Below are positions 34,494-43,254 of a stretch of 64,000 nucleotides of DNA, piece after piece. This stretch comes from Sphingomonas chungangi. GTDB taxonomy: Bacteria > Pseudomonadota > Alphaproteobacteria > Sphingomonadales > Sphingomonadaceae. A model generated the notes under the pieces. The model was not told where the DNA came from and ran no database searches. It saw only the letters and a program-made list of their open reading frames with translations. Within the stretch, counting starts at the first letter, position 1. Every line of letters begins with the position of its first letter. The stretch covers positions 62,001 through 126,000 of the forward strand of contig NZ_JACEIB010000007.1 of assembly GCF_013778325.1 (NCBI RefSeq). Direction: 5' to 3'. Both the position numbers and the translations under genes were made by a program.

Positions 34494-36962
34494 TCAAGAG
34501 CGTTGGGACGCCTTCTTGGTCCTGAGCGTCGGATCGGCGGCGGCGGGATCGTCCGGCCAGGGGTGGCGCGGGTAGCGCCCGCGCATCTCCTTGGCGACGG
34601 CCGCCCAGCTGCCCGACCAGAAACCGGGCAGGTCACGCGTCGTCTGGATCGGCCGGCCGGCCGGCGAGGTGAGCGAGAGGATCACCGGCACACGCCCGTC
34701 GCCCACGGTCGGGTGAGTCGAAAGGCCGAAGAGCGCCTGGGGGCGCAGCTCGACGGTCGGGCCGCCGTCCGCCGCATAGTCGATCGAATGCGAACTGCCG
34801 GCGGGTGTTGACAGCCGATCGGGGGCCAGGCGATCGGTGATGCGGCCGCCATCCCAGCCGAGCAGGCGCTGCAGGGCGCCCGCGAGATCGCCGGGCGAGA
34901 GGGCATCAAGGCGCCGGCGGCCCTCGACCAGCGGCGGAAGCCAGTCGTCCAGCGCCGCGATCAGGGCCTCGTCGGAGAGATCGGGCAGCGATTCGTCGAA
35001 GCGGCGCGCGAAGGCGGCGCGTTCGCGCAGCCGGGCGGCACTTTCGGGCCACGGCAGCAGCGACAGCCCGCCTTTCCGCACGCCCTCCAGCAAGGCCCCG
35101 GCGATGGCGACGGGATCGGGCCGGTCGTCCGGCCCGCCGCCGAGCCTCAGCGCGCCGAGCCGCCGCTCGCGGGTCGCGACGATGCCGCCGGTCGCGAGAT
35201 CGCAGCGGACGGCGCGGACCTCCGCGATGCGGTCGCCATACAGCTGCTCGATCGCGGCACGGTCGATCGGTGCGGCGGAGACGATGCGCGCACCGGCGGC
35301 GATGCCCTGCGTCTCGGCGACCGCCAGCCACTCCTCGCGCGCCAGCGGAGACAGCGGATCGAGCCTGAACCCGCGCCCGCCGACGCTGGCCCATGTTTCA
35401 CCCGAGGCATCGCGGCGCCGTGCGATGCGGTCGGGGTAGGCGAGCGCGACGCAGAGGCCCGGCGCCTCCCCGATCGCGACGCCGGCTGCCGAATTCCCAT
35501 CAGCCGCCAACCGTGCCCAGCGTCTCGCCAAACCTCGCGCCGCTTCGGCTCGTTTCCCGCGCTCGCCGCGCCAGCGCTGGAGGCGGTGGGACAGATCGGC
35601 CGTGTCGCCGCCCAGCCCGCGCTCGGAGATCAGCACCGCCGTCTCGGCCGCGACATCCGCTAGCCCAAGCGGCGCGGCCGCGACCAGCATGTGCGCCAGC
35701 CTCGGCGGCAACGGCAGAACGGCGATCGCCTTGCCGTGGGGCGTCGGCCGGCCATCTCCATCGATCGCACCCAGTGCCCGCAGCCGCGTCCGCGCCTCGG
35801 CCACCGCAGCGGCCGGCGGCGGATCGAGCCAGCGGAGTTCGGCCGGATCGGCGACGCCCCAGATCGCGCAGTCGAGCAGCAATGCGGAGAGGTCGGCCTC
35901 CAGGATTTCGGGCGGATCATAGGGTGGTAGCCCGGCGGTCGCCGCCTGTTCCCACAGGCGATAGACCACCCCCGGCGCCTGCCGTCCCGCGCGGCCCGCG
36001 CGCTGCGTCGCCGCCGCCTGGCTGACCCGTTCTGTGGAGAGCCTCGTCACGCCGGCCGCGCGATCGTAGCGTGGGCGCCGCGCCAGCCCCGAATCGACCA
36101 CGATCCGCACGCCGTCGAGAGTCAGGCTGGTCTCGGCGATCGAGGTGGCCAGCACCAGCTTGCGGACGCCCGGCGCTAACGGCGCGATGGCGGCGCGCTG
36201 CTCGGCGGGATCGAGGCTGCCGTGGAGGCGATGAAGCACCACGTTCGGTGGCAGCCGATCCAGCCGCTCGGCAGTGCGCTCGATCTCGGCGACGCCGGGC
36301 AGGAAGACAAGGACGCCCCCCTCGACTTCGTCCGCGAGCGCCTGTCGGCAGGCGACGGCGACAGCATCCTCGATCCGCTGGCGCGAATCGCGGCCGAGGT
36401 AGCGATGGTCGACCGGGAAGCTTCGCCCCGAACTTTCGATCAACGGCGTGGATTCTCCCATCAGCTGGCCGAAACGCTTGCCGTCGAGCGTCGCCGACAT
36501 CGCTACCAGCCGCAGGTCCGGCCGGAGTGCGCCCTGCGCGTCGAGCGCCAGAGCGAGGCCGAAATCGCTGTCGAGGCTGCGTTCGTGCACCTCGTCGAAC
36601 AGCACCGTCGAGACGCCCGCCAGCTCGGGATCAGCCTGAATGCGGTTGCGGAAGATGCCTTCGGTCAGCACCGTCACGCGCGTCGCGGCGGAACGCTTCG
36701 TATCCAGCCGCGTGGCATAGCCGAAGGTCCGGCCCACGGGCTCCCCGGCCAGTTGCGCCATCCGTTCGGCGGCTGCCCGCGCGGCGAGGCGGCGGGGAGA
36801 GAGGAGCAGGATTTCTCCGTCGCACCATGGTTCGCCGAGCACGGCCGGCGCCACCGCCGTCGTCTTGCCCGCACCCGGCGGCGCGACGAGCACCGCCGAC
36901 GATCCGGCGCGCAGGGCAGCCAGCAGATCGGGCAGGACAGTGTGGATCGGGAGATCGGTCAC
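34494..36962 (-). CDS. hrpB: ATP-dependent helicase HrpB
   Basis: The 822-residue DExH-box helicase has GAGKTTAV (Walker A), DEVHERSLDSDF (DEVH box), SATL, a helicase C domain (LVLATSIAETSLTLDGVRIVVDSG, QRAGRAGRQAPGVVYRLW), the HA2 region and a HrpB C-terminal domain with RYPRHPWPDDP. The cellular role in most bacteria is unknown. No ATG fits the N-terminus; a GTG at 36962 (VTDLPIHTVLPDLL) matches relatives, while a TTG at 36998 gives 12 more residues. Confidence 0.94.
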   Translation of the reverse strand: MTDLPIHTVLPDLLAALRAGSSAVLVAPPGAGKTTAVAPAVLGEPWCDGEILLLSPRRLAARAAAERMAQLAGEPVGRTFGYATRLDTKRSAATRVTVLTEGIFRNRIQADPELAGVSTVLFDEVHERSLDSDFGLALALDAQGALRPDLRLVAMSATLDGKRFGQLMGESTPLIESSGRSFPVDHRYLGRDSRQRIEDAVAVACRQALADEVEGGVLVFLPGVAEIERTAERLDRLPPNVVLHRLHGSLDPAEQRAAIAPLAPGVRKLVLATSIAETSLTLDGVRIVVDSGLARRPRYDRAAGVTRLSTERVSQAAATQRAGRAGRQAPGVVYRLWEQAATAGLPPYDPPEILEADLSALLLDCAIWGVADPAELRWLDPPPAAAVAEARTRLRALGAIDGDGRPTPHGKAIAVLPLPPRLAHMLVAAAPLGLADVAAETAVLISERGLGGDTADLSHRLQRWRGERGKRAEAARGLARRWARLAADGNSAAGVAIGEAPGLCVALAYPDRIARRRDASGETWASVGGRGFRLDPLSPLAREEWLAVAETQGIAAGARIVSAAPIDRAAIEQLYGDRIAEVRAVRCDLATGGIVATRERRLGALRLGGGPDDRPDPVAIAGALLEGVRKGGLSLLPWPESAARLRERAAFARRFDESLPDLSDEALIAALDDWLPPLVEGRRRLDALSPGDLAGALQRLLGWDGGRITDRLAPDRLSTPAGSSHSIDYAADGGPTVELRPQALFGLSTHPTVGDGRVPVILSLTSPAGRPIQTTRDLPGFWSGSWAAVAKEMRGRYPRHPWPDDPAAADPTLRTKKASQRS

Positions 36963-37022
36963 GGGGGCGGGATAGGCTTCGCCCGGCCTGTGTCGCAACC
37001 ATTTACCGGACGGGATGCCCTT

Positions 37023-37262
37023 TCACAGGCTCGCCAGGCTGCACAGTTCGGCTGCCGTGATCCCATAGGTCGCACAGATGTGATCGCGCAGGCGGCGCTT
37101 GGCGTCGGCCATGTCCTGATAGGCCATTTCCTCGATATGTTCGGCGCCGAGATCCACGACATGGGGGCTCGGCACCAGCAGGCCCCAGCTTACCTTATGT
37201 CGCGCCGCTGCCTCGCGTACCTCGCCGACCAGATCGCGACCCTCTCGTTGCGTATCGTCCAT
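37023..37262 (-). CDS. 79-residue conserved-looking hypothetical protein
   Basis: ATG at 37262 opens a 79-codon frame encoding a soluble, mostly helical protein (GEVREAAARHKVSWGLLVPSPHVVDLG, then a helical EEMAYQDMADAKRRLRDHICATYGI and AELCSLASL). It sits in a 330-base gap between the polyprenyl synthase gene and hrpB and reads in the same direction as both. No ribosome binding site is obvious. Balanced amino acid composition argues that it is real, but I do not recognise a family. Confidence 0.5.
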   Translation of the reverse strand: MDDTQREGRDLVGEVREAAARHKVSWGLLVPSPHVVDLGAEHIEEMAYQDMADAKRRLRDHICATYGITAAELCSLASL

Positions 37263-37294
37263 GAGGAGACAACGCGTTGAGCATGGACGGGTTT

Positions 37295-38311
37295 CTAATA
37301 AGCGCGGGCCACCGCGAACTCGACCGCCTCGATCAGCGCCGACTTGGCGCGGCCGTCCGGGAAACGCCCCAGTGCCGCGATCGCCCGCTGGCCGTAATGG
37401 CGGGCACGCGCCAGCGTGTCGGCGACCGCTCCGATCTCCTCCAACAGTCGGATGGCGTGGGCGAGATCCTCGTCCGAGGTGCGGCGCCCTTCGATCGCAT
37501 CCTTCCAGAACCGGCGTTGCGTCTCGTCGCCTCTGGCATGCGCCAGAATCACCGGCAAAGTGACCTTGCCGTCGCGGAAATCGTCGCCGGTGTCTTTGCC
37601 CATCGTCGTGCCGTCGGAGGCATAGTCGATCGCGTCGTCGACCAGCTGGAAGGCGATACCGAGGTTTCGGCCGTAGCTGTCGAGCGCCAGCTCGTCCGCC
37701 TCGTCGCGCTCGGCGACCACGGCGGAGATGCGACAGGCGGCGGCAAACAAGGCAGCGGTCTTGGCGTCGATGATCCGCAGGTAGCGATCCTCGTCGGTCT
37801 CGATCCGGCGCTGGGCGGTGAGCTGGGCCACCTCGCCCTCCGCGATGATGGCCGACGCGCTGGAGAGGATGCGCAGCACACGCAGCGACCCATCCTCGAC
37901 CATCAGCTCGAACGAGCGCGAGAAGAGGAAATCGCCGACCAGCACCGTCGCGGGATTGCCCCAGATCAGGTTGGCGGTGCGCTTGCCGCGGCGCATGCCC
38001 GACCCGTCGACTACGTCGTCGTGCAACAGGGTCGCAGTATGGATGAACTCCACCGTCGCGGCGAGCTTGTGGTGGCGCGTGCCGCCGTAGCCGAGCAGCT
38101 TGGCGCAGGCGAGCGTCAGCATCGGGCGCATCCGCTTGCCGCCGCCCGCGATCAGGTGGCCGGCGAGCTCGGGGATCAGCGGCACCTCGCTCTGCATGCG
38201 CGCGAGGATCTCGGCATTGACGTGGTTCATGTCCGCCGCGATCAGCGACACCAAAGGATCGAGCGAGGGCGTGGCGGCGCCGGAAAGAAGGGGATGGACG
38301 GTCGCGGTCAT
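37295..38311 (-). CDS. long-chain trans-polyprenyl diphosphate synthase (ubiquinone side chain)
   Basis: The 338-residue prenyltransferase is of the octa-/decaprenyl type. It has GGGKRMRPMLTLACAKLLGY, the first Asp-rich motif LLHDDVVDGSGMRRG (DDxxD) and the second, GIAFQLVDDAIDYASD (DDxxD). It elongates farnesyl diphosphate for ubiquinone; in Sphingomonadales ubiquinone-10 is usual, but chain length cannot be read here. ATG at 38311 follows AGAGGGG; 34 more open codons upstream lack a site. Confidence 0.93.
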   Translation of the reverse strand: MTATVHPLLSGAATPSLDPLVSLIAADMNHVNAEILARMQSEVPLIPELAGHLIAGGGKRMRPMLTLACAKLLGYGGTRHHKLAATVEFIHTATLLHDDVVDGSGMRRGKRTANLIWGNPATVLVGDFLFSRSFELMVEDGSLRVLRILSSASAIIAEGEVAQLTAQRRIETDEDRYLRIIDAKTAALFAAACRISAVVAERDEADELALDSYGRNLGIAFQLVDDAIDYASDGTTMGKDTGDDFRDGKVTLPVILAHARGDETQRRFWKDAIEGRRTSDEDLAHAIRLLEEIGAVADTLARARHYGQRAIAALGRFPDGRAKSALIEAVEFAVARAY

Positions 38312-38411
38312 GTCGCGCCCCTCTGGCGCTTGATGCGGGTAAAGGCAAGCTGGGCTTGCATGTCGCGCGCGTGCCCGCGAAGAGGGCGCCGACTTATACG
38401 GGACGGGCCGC

Positions 38412-38696
38412 ATGACCGACGAGACGCTGAAGCGCTACCGCGAGAGCATCGACAATATCGACGCGGCTCTCGTCTTCCTGCTCGCCGAGCGCTTCAAGAT
38501 CACGCAGGATGTCGGCCGCTACAAGGCGGAAGCGAAGCTGCCGCCCGCCGATCCGGGCCGCGAGGAACAGCAGATCGCCCGGCTGCGCTCGCTCGCCCAA
38601 TCGGCGCATCTCGATCCGGATTTCTCGGAGAAGTTCCTGCGCTTCATCATCGACGAGGTGATCCGCCACCACGAACGGGTGCGCGAAGCGGGCTGA
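38412..38696 (+). CDS. chorismate mutase, AroQ type
   Basis: The 94-residue all-helical protein resembles the AroQ chorismate mutases that convert chorismate to prephenate: RYRESIDNIDAALVFLLAERFKITQDVGRYKAEAKLPP (catalytic Arg and Lys on helices 1 and 2), then a third helix with FSEKFLRFIIDEVIRHHERV. The monofunctional size is typical of alphaproteobacteria. It is divergent from the polyprenyl synthase gene and convergent with the signalling block. Confidence 0.93.
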   Translation: MTDETLKRYRESIDNIDAALVFLLAERFKITQDVGRYKAEAKLPPADPGREEQQIARLRSLAQSAHLDPDFSEKFLRFIIDEVIRHHERVREAG

Positions 38697-38700
38697 CCGC

Positions 38701-39087
38701 TCAGGGCATCCGGACGAGGGACCGCACCTCGCCCGCCAGCGCCAGCGGATCGAACGGCTTGACGATCACCCCGATCGCGCCGAGCGCGCGATAGGCGTCG
38801 ACATCCGCCTTGCGGGCGCGCGCCGTCATGAAGATCACGGGCAACCCGGCGCAATCGCTGCGCCCCTGCAGCGTGGCGAGCACCGCCGGCCCGTCCATCC
38901 CCGGCATCATCACGTCGAGCAGCACCACGTCGGGCTTCCAATCGCCGGCGTCGAGCAAAGCAAGCACCTCGGCCCCGCCGTTGGCGGAGCGCACCTCCAT
39001 GTCGGAATCGAGGCCCAGCGCCATCACGGCGATGGTGCGGATATCGGGATCGTCGTCGACGCAGAGAATGCGCATCTGTGCGGTCAT
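38701..39087 (-). CDS. stand-alone receiver (CheY-like) response regulator
   Basis: This 128-residue protein consists of one receiver domain: acidic pocket CVDDDPD, phospho-acceptor Asp in VVLLDVMMPGMDG, Thr in IFMTARA and Lys in GVIVKPFDPLAL. No output domain is present, so it likely passes phosphate on or acts by protein contact. ATG at 39087 overlaps the stop of the hybrid kinase (ATGA), making the two co-translated. Confidence 0.94.
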   Translation of the reverse strand: MTAQMRILCVDDDPDIRTIAVMALGLDSDMEVRSANGGAEVLALLDAGDWKPDVVLLDVMMPGMDGPAVLATLQGRSDCAGLPVIFMTARARKADVDAYRALGAIGVIVKPFDPLALAGEVRSLVRMP

Positions 39088-41594
39088 CGGGCATCCGTAT
39101 CGGATACGCTGGCCAGCAGCCGGCGGATCGCCTGGGCGAGATTGGGCAGCGAGCGACGCGACTTCACCAGCACCGCGTCCACCTGTCCCCGAACCTCGGG
39201 CAACACATCCGTTGCGGAATAGATGATCGTAGGGATCGCGGTGCCATCCGCAAGCGAAAGATCGGGGAGGAGTTCCAGGCCGGAACCATCCGGAAGTGCG
39301 ACGTCGAGGATCACAATGTCCGGCGTCTGCTGCGCCAGCACCTCCCGCGCCGAGGCCACGGTGGTCGCGCGCAGCATCCGCCCCTGGTCGGCGAGCGCGG
39401 TGGCGGTCACCTCCAGCATGTCGAGATCGTCGTCGACGTGGAGCAGGGTCGGTCGGGTCGCGGCGCTATGTTCGACGGCACGGCGCACGGCACGGATCAG
39501 ACGTTCCTGATCCACCGGCTTGTCGATCCAGTCGATCACCTCGAGCGCGGCGGTGCCGGCGGACGCCTCGTCGGTGACGCCGGAGGTCACGATGATCGGC
39601 AGGAGCCGCGTGTCGGCGCGGCGGCGTAGCGCGCGCACCACCTCGAGCCCGCTTTCGTCGGGCAAGGCGACGTCGAGGATCAGCCCATCGTAGCGGCCGG
39701 AGCGCGCCGCCTGCTGCGCCTCGCGCGCCGTACCGACGCAATCGACCAGGCAGCCGTCGCGTTCGAGGATGGTGCGGATCGACTGCGCCGCGTCGGCGTG
39801 GCTCTGGCAGACGAGGATGCGCGGCCGCGCGCCGCTCTGCGTACGCGAATCCGCCGGCGGGAGCGGCAGCGAGAAGGCGAAGCGGGCGCCACCGCCCGCC
39901 GCCTCCCCGAACCAGATCTTGCCTTGGTGGGCGAGCACGATCTCGCGCGAGATGGCGAGGCCGAGCCCGGTGCCGCCGCTCATCGCCGCGCCCTCGCCGG
40001 CCTGGCTGAAGCGTTCGAAGATCCGGTCGCGGAAATCGTCCGGAATGCCGGGGCCCTCGTCCTCGATCGCGACCACCGCGACATCGCCCTCGCGCACCAG
40101 TGATGCGCGCACCGTGCCGCCCTCGGGCGAGAAGCGAATGGCGTTGGAGAGCAGGTTGGTGACGACCTGCAGCAGCCGGTCGGCATCGCCTTGCACGATC
40201 AGCGGGCGCTCGTCGGCGGCGAGTTCCAGCACCACCTGCTTGGTGGAGGCGAGCCCGTTGCTGCCGCCGATCGCCTGATCGAGCATGCGGGCGAGATCCA
40301 GCGGCACGCTTTCGAAGTGCATGCGTCCGGAGCCGATCTTCTCTATGTCGAGAATGTCGTTGATCAGCCGGATCAGGCGTCGCGAATTGTTCTCGGCGAT
40401 CTCGACGAGGCGCCGCGCGGCATCCGGCAGCTCGCCCACCGACCCGGACCGCAGCAGGCCGAGCGAGCCGACCACCGAGGTGAGCGGCGTGCGCAATTCG
40501 TGGCTGACGGTGCTGACGAACTCGTCCTTGAGCCGCTCGACCGCCTTGCGTTCCGAAATGTCGCGCAGTGCGGCGACGATCTGCGTCTCCTCCTGCAATT
40601 CCATGAGCCCGAGCGCGATGTCCACCGGGACGTCATGTCCCTCACGGTGCCGTACCGACCGATCGAGTCGGTTGGGTTGCACCAGCCGCCCGTCGCGCAG
40701 GCCTATCCGATCGTGGAAGCTCCCATCGCCTTCAGCCACCCCCAGCGTCGCCGAGGCGTCACGGCCGATCAGCTCCTCGGGCGTGAAGCCCAGCATCCGC
40801 ACCGTCGCCGCATTGGCGGAGCAGATGCGGCCCGCATCGTCGAGGATCAGGATCGCATCGGTCGTGCTGGCGAAGATCGCGCGCAGACGGGCTGCTGCGG
40901 CATGGGCATGCTGCTCGATCCGGTAGCGCTGGGACTGGGCGCGCCACACGAACCACAAAGCGACCAGCAGCGCCACACCGGCGAACAGCATCGAGGCCCA
41001 GACGATGTTGCGCATGGTCTGGTAGCGGCCGCGGACATAATCGAGCCGGCTGGCGAGCGAGGCCTGCTCGGCATCGCTGAGCGCCGTCACCGTGACGCGT
41101 GTATGCTCCATCAGCACCACGCCGCGGCGGGTCATCACCTGGGCAGCAGCCGCACCGAACCCGCCATCGCGCCGCGTGCCGATCACCGTCGACATCTCGG
41201 CGAACTTGTCGTCGACCAGCGCGCCGAGCCGCGCAAGGCGCAGCGTCTGCTCCGGACTCGATGCATACAGTTTGCCCAGATCGGCCAGCGTGTCGAGCGA
41301 CCGGCGATGAGACCCGTCATAGGCAGCGAGAAACGCGGCATCGCCGGTGATCACGTAGCCGCGCTGCGCGCTCTCCGCTTCGTCGAGACCGCGGATCAGC
41401 AGGGTGGTGGCGAGGCGCCTGTCGTAGGAGGCGCGCACCACTGCCCGCATCGCATCGAGGCCGTTCAGTTGCGCGGCGAACCACAAAGCGAGCAGGATCA
41501 GCGCCAGCGGCCCGAGCAGGGCGGCGGCGACGAAGCGGGCGCGCGACGGCGGGCGCGGCGAAGCGGCCGCAGGCTCGCCCGTCTCCTCGATCAC
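39084..41594 (-). CDS. hybrid histidine kinase: CHASE3, PAS, HisKA, HATPase, two receivers
   Basis: The 836-residue membrane kinase has a transmembrane helix at about 24-42, an extracytoplasmic CHASE3 domain (about 45-190; RGYVITGDAAFLAAYD), a second helix (about 198-218), a PAS domain (LRAIFASTTDAILILDDAGRI), HisKA with phospho-acceptor His near residue 366 (FVSTVSHELRTPL), HATPase (EDEGPGIPDDFRDRIFERFS, GGTGLGLAISREI) and two receivers. The first receiver's acidic pocket is degenerate (VCQSHADAA), though its Asp region (LILDVALPDESG) is intact; the second (HVDDDLD, VILDVALPDGSG) looks complete. It overlaps genes on both sides by ATGA junctions. Confidence 0.93.
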   Translation of the reverse strand: MIEETGEPAAASPRPPSRARFVAAALLGPLALILLALWFAAQLNGLDAMRAVVRASYDRRLATTLLIRGLDEAESAQRGYVITGDAAFLAAYDGSHRRSLDTLADLGKLYASSPEQTLRLARLGALVDDKFAEMSTVIGTRRDGGFGAAAAQVMTRRGVVLMEHTRVTVTALSDAEQASLASRLDYVRGRYQTMRNIVWASMLFAGVALLVALWFVWRAQSQRYRIEQHAHAAAARLRAIFASTTDAILILDDAGRICSANAATVRMLGFTPEELIGRDASATLGVAEGDGSFHDRIGLRDGRLVQPNRLDRSVRHREGHDVPVDIALGLMELQEETQIVAALRDISERKAVERLKDEFVSTVSHELRTPLTSVVGSLGLLRSGSVGELPDAARRLVEIAENNSRRLIRLINDILDIEKIGSGRMHFESVPLDLARMLDQAIGGSNGLASTKQVVLELAADERPLIVQGDADRLLQVVTNLLSNAIRFSPEGGTVRASLVREGDVAVVAIEDEGPGIPDDFRDRIFERFSQAGEGAAMSGGTGLGLAISREIVLAHQGKIWFGEAAGGGARFAFSLPLPPADSRTQSGARPRILVCQSHADAAQSIRTILERDGCLVDCVGTAREAQQAARSGRYDGLILDVALPDESGLEVVRALRRRADTRLLPIIVTSGVTDEASAGTAALEVIDWIDKPVDQERLIRAVRRAVEHSAATRPTLLHVDDDLDMLEVTATALADQGRMLRATTVASAREVLAQQTPDIVILDVALPDGSGLELLPDLSLADGTAIPTIIYSATDVLPEVRGQVDAVLVKSRRSLPNLAQAIRRLLASVSDTDAR

Positions 41595-42238
41595 TGCGCC
41601 TCGTCCGCCTGCTCGGCGAGAAGCGGCTGGATCGCGAGGATCGCCTGGGTGCGGTTGTTGACGCCGAGCTTGCGGAAGATCGCGGTGAGATGCGCCTTGA
41701 TCGTCGCTTCGGTGACGCCGAGATCGCCGGCGATCTGCTTGTTGAGTCGCCCGTCCGCCAGCGCCATGAGCACACGCAGTTGCGCACCGGACAGATCGGC
41801 GATGCGCGCGCGGGCATCGCCCACATCGGCCTGCACCCGCGCATTGACGGGCGGGAACACCGTCTTGCCGGCCAACACGCTGCGGAGCGATCCCAGCGTC
41901 TCGTCGAGCGGCTGCGCCTTGGAGAGATAGCCTGCCGCGCCGAGCGCACGCGCCGCCTCGATCAACTCGGGCTGCTGCTTGGCCGATACGATGACGATCG
42001 GCACTTCGCCCAACGCATGCTGGAGCCGCAGGAAGCCGGAGAAGCCACGCGCATCGGGCAGCATCAGATCCAGCAGCGCCAGCCGATAGCCCTTGTGCCG
42101 GGCGATGGCGGCCTCGGCCTCGGCGATCGAGCCGACGCTGTCGATGGTGAGTTCGGGCATGGCGACACGCGCCGCGAGCGCCAGGCCTTCGCGGATCAGC
42201 GGATGATCATCCGCAAGCAACAATCTTGAACCGGACAC
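41591..42238 (-). CDS. NarL/FixJ-family response regulator with LuxR-type DNA-binding domain
   Basis: The 215-residue transcription factor has a receiver (LLLADDHPLIREGLAL, LALLDLMLPDARG, VSAKQ, LSKAQ in place of the usual Lys-Pro) and a C-terminal LuxR helix-turn-helix (LSGAQLRVLMALADGRLNKQIAGDLGVTEATIKAHLTAIFRKLGVNNRTQAI). It is the first gene of the leftward kinase operon. It is the best candidate for binding the GGTCTAA repeats before the pilus operon about 900 bases away; that link is inference. Confidence 0.93.
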   Translation of the reverse strand: MSGSRLLLADDHPLIREGLALAARVAMPELTIDSVGSIAEAEAAIARHKGYRLALLDLMLPDARGFSGFLRLQHALGEVPIVIVSAKQQPELIEAARALGAAGYLSKAQPLDETLGSLRSVLAGKTVFPPVNARVQADVGDARARIADLSGAQLRVLMALADGRLNKQIAGDLGVTEATIKAHLTAIFRKLGVNNRTQAILAIQPLLAEQADEAQ

Positions 42239-42367
42239 GGCATCCCCTTGCCTCCGACGGGGCGAGTTTCAGATCGCTACCGACGGTAAAAGTGGCTCGA
42301 TTAGACAGAAGTCGCAGAAAGCAGATTCGGTTTCAATTGTCGATTTACGGCCAAGCGCACTCCGGCT

Positions 42368-43096
42368 ATGCCGATCAATGCTGCACACGCGTATGATTGG
42401 AACGATTTCAATCGCATGCCGAACAGGTATTTCATTCTCGTGGTCGACGACGAACCGGCCAATCGAGCGCTTGCCGCCGGGATTCTGGGCGCCGCGGGCT
42501 GGCAGGTGCACGAGGCCGACAGCGGCGATCGCGCCATCGCGGCGGTGCGGGAGCAGCGTTACGATCTCATCCTGATGGACATCCAGATGCCGGGCCGCGA
42601 CGGGTTCGAAACGGCCCGCGCCATTCGATCCGGAGTGGATTCAGCGGCGTCCGTGCCGATTCTCGCCTTCACCACGGTGCCGCCCGGCGACGCGATCGAA
42701 CGGGCGCGGGCCGCAGGAATGGACGGCCATATCGCCAAGCCCTTCACACCCGAAACGCTGGTCGCCGCGACCAACCCCTGGCGCCCGTCCGGCGGCCCGT
42801 TCCCGGCCGCGTCGCTGGTTGCGATCTTCGGAGAGGCTGAGATCGCCAAGCTGCTCGATCGTTTCCGGACCCAGCTTGCGGAAGCGCTGGCGGCCGAAGA
42901 TACGCCGGTCGAACGCAAGGCGCGCGCGCACAAGATCGCCGGTATCTCGGGCACACTCGGCTTCGCGGAGGTCTCGCGGCTCTGGCTCGCCGTGTCTGAG
43001 GGCTACGAATCGGCCTGGGAAGAGGCGCGCGCCGCCGCCCGGCGTGCGATTCACCGGATCGACACGGATACCTTCGGCGATCAGACGGCGGTCTAA
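42368..43096 (+). CDS. receiver-Hpt phosphorelay protein
   Basis: This protein of up to 242 residues has a receiver domain (VVDDEPANRALAAG, LILMDIQMPGRDGFE, AFTTV, HIAKPFTPETL) and a C-terminal histidine phosphotransfer domain with the acceptor His in RKARAHKIAGISGTLGFAEV. It could shuttle phosphate between the neighbouring hybrid kinase and the NarL-type regulator. The longest frame begins at 42368; an ATG at 42416 (MPNRYFILVVDDE) is closer to the domain, and neither has a good site. Its TAA stop is part of the first GGTCTAA repeat. Confidence 0.88.
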   Translation: MPINAAHAYDWNDFNRMPNRYFILVVDDEPANRALAAGILGAAGWQVHEADSGDRAIAAVREQRYDLILMDIQMPGRDGFETARAIRSGVDSAASVPILAFTTVPPGDAIERARAAGMDGHIAKPFTPETLVAATNPWRPSGGPFPAASLVAIFGEAEIAKLLDRFRTQLAEALAAEDTPVERKARAHKIAGISGTLGFAEVSRLWLAVSEGYESAWEEARAAARRAIHRIDTDTFGDQTAV

Positions 43097-43165
43097 TCGG
43101 CATTCCACGTCGGTCTAATGGGTCTTACGCCCTCGGTCTAACGACCCCTTCCACCCTGGTCTAAG
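43090..43165 (+). promoter_or_regulatory. four tandem GGTCTAA direct repeats upstream of the pilus operon
   Basis: Exact GGTCTAA copies start at 43090, 43112, 43135 and 43159, at spacings of 22, 23 and 24 bases, about two helical turns each; a near-copy GGTCTTA is at 43121. Each is preceded by C-rich sequence. The array ends 89 bases before the first pilin ATG. Regular phasing on one face of the helix suggests an operator for a dimeric regulator, possibly the adjacent NarL-type protein. Confidence 0.6.
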
Positions 43166-43221
43166 ACACACCGCAAACCGGGCTTCCCGGAAGGTTTCGT
43201 TAAGTCTGATGGCGCCTCTTC

Positions 43222-43248
43222 CGTCCTGTCACGCGCTTCAACAGGACG
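43222..43248 (+). promoter_or_regulatory. hairpin covering the ribosome binding site of the first pilin gene
   Basis: CGTCCTGT (43222-43229) is perfectly complementary to ACAGGACG (43241-43248) across an 11-base loop. The AGGA likely to be the ribosome binding site (43243-43246, 8 bases before the ATG) lies in the 3' arm. The fold would hide it unless melted by temperature, a protein or an sRNA. Confidence 0.5.
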
Positions 43249-43254
43249 ACCACC

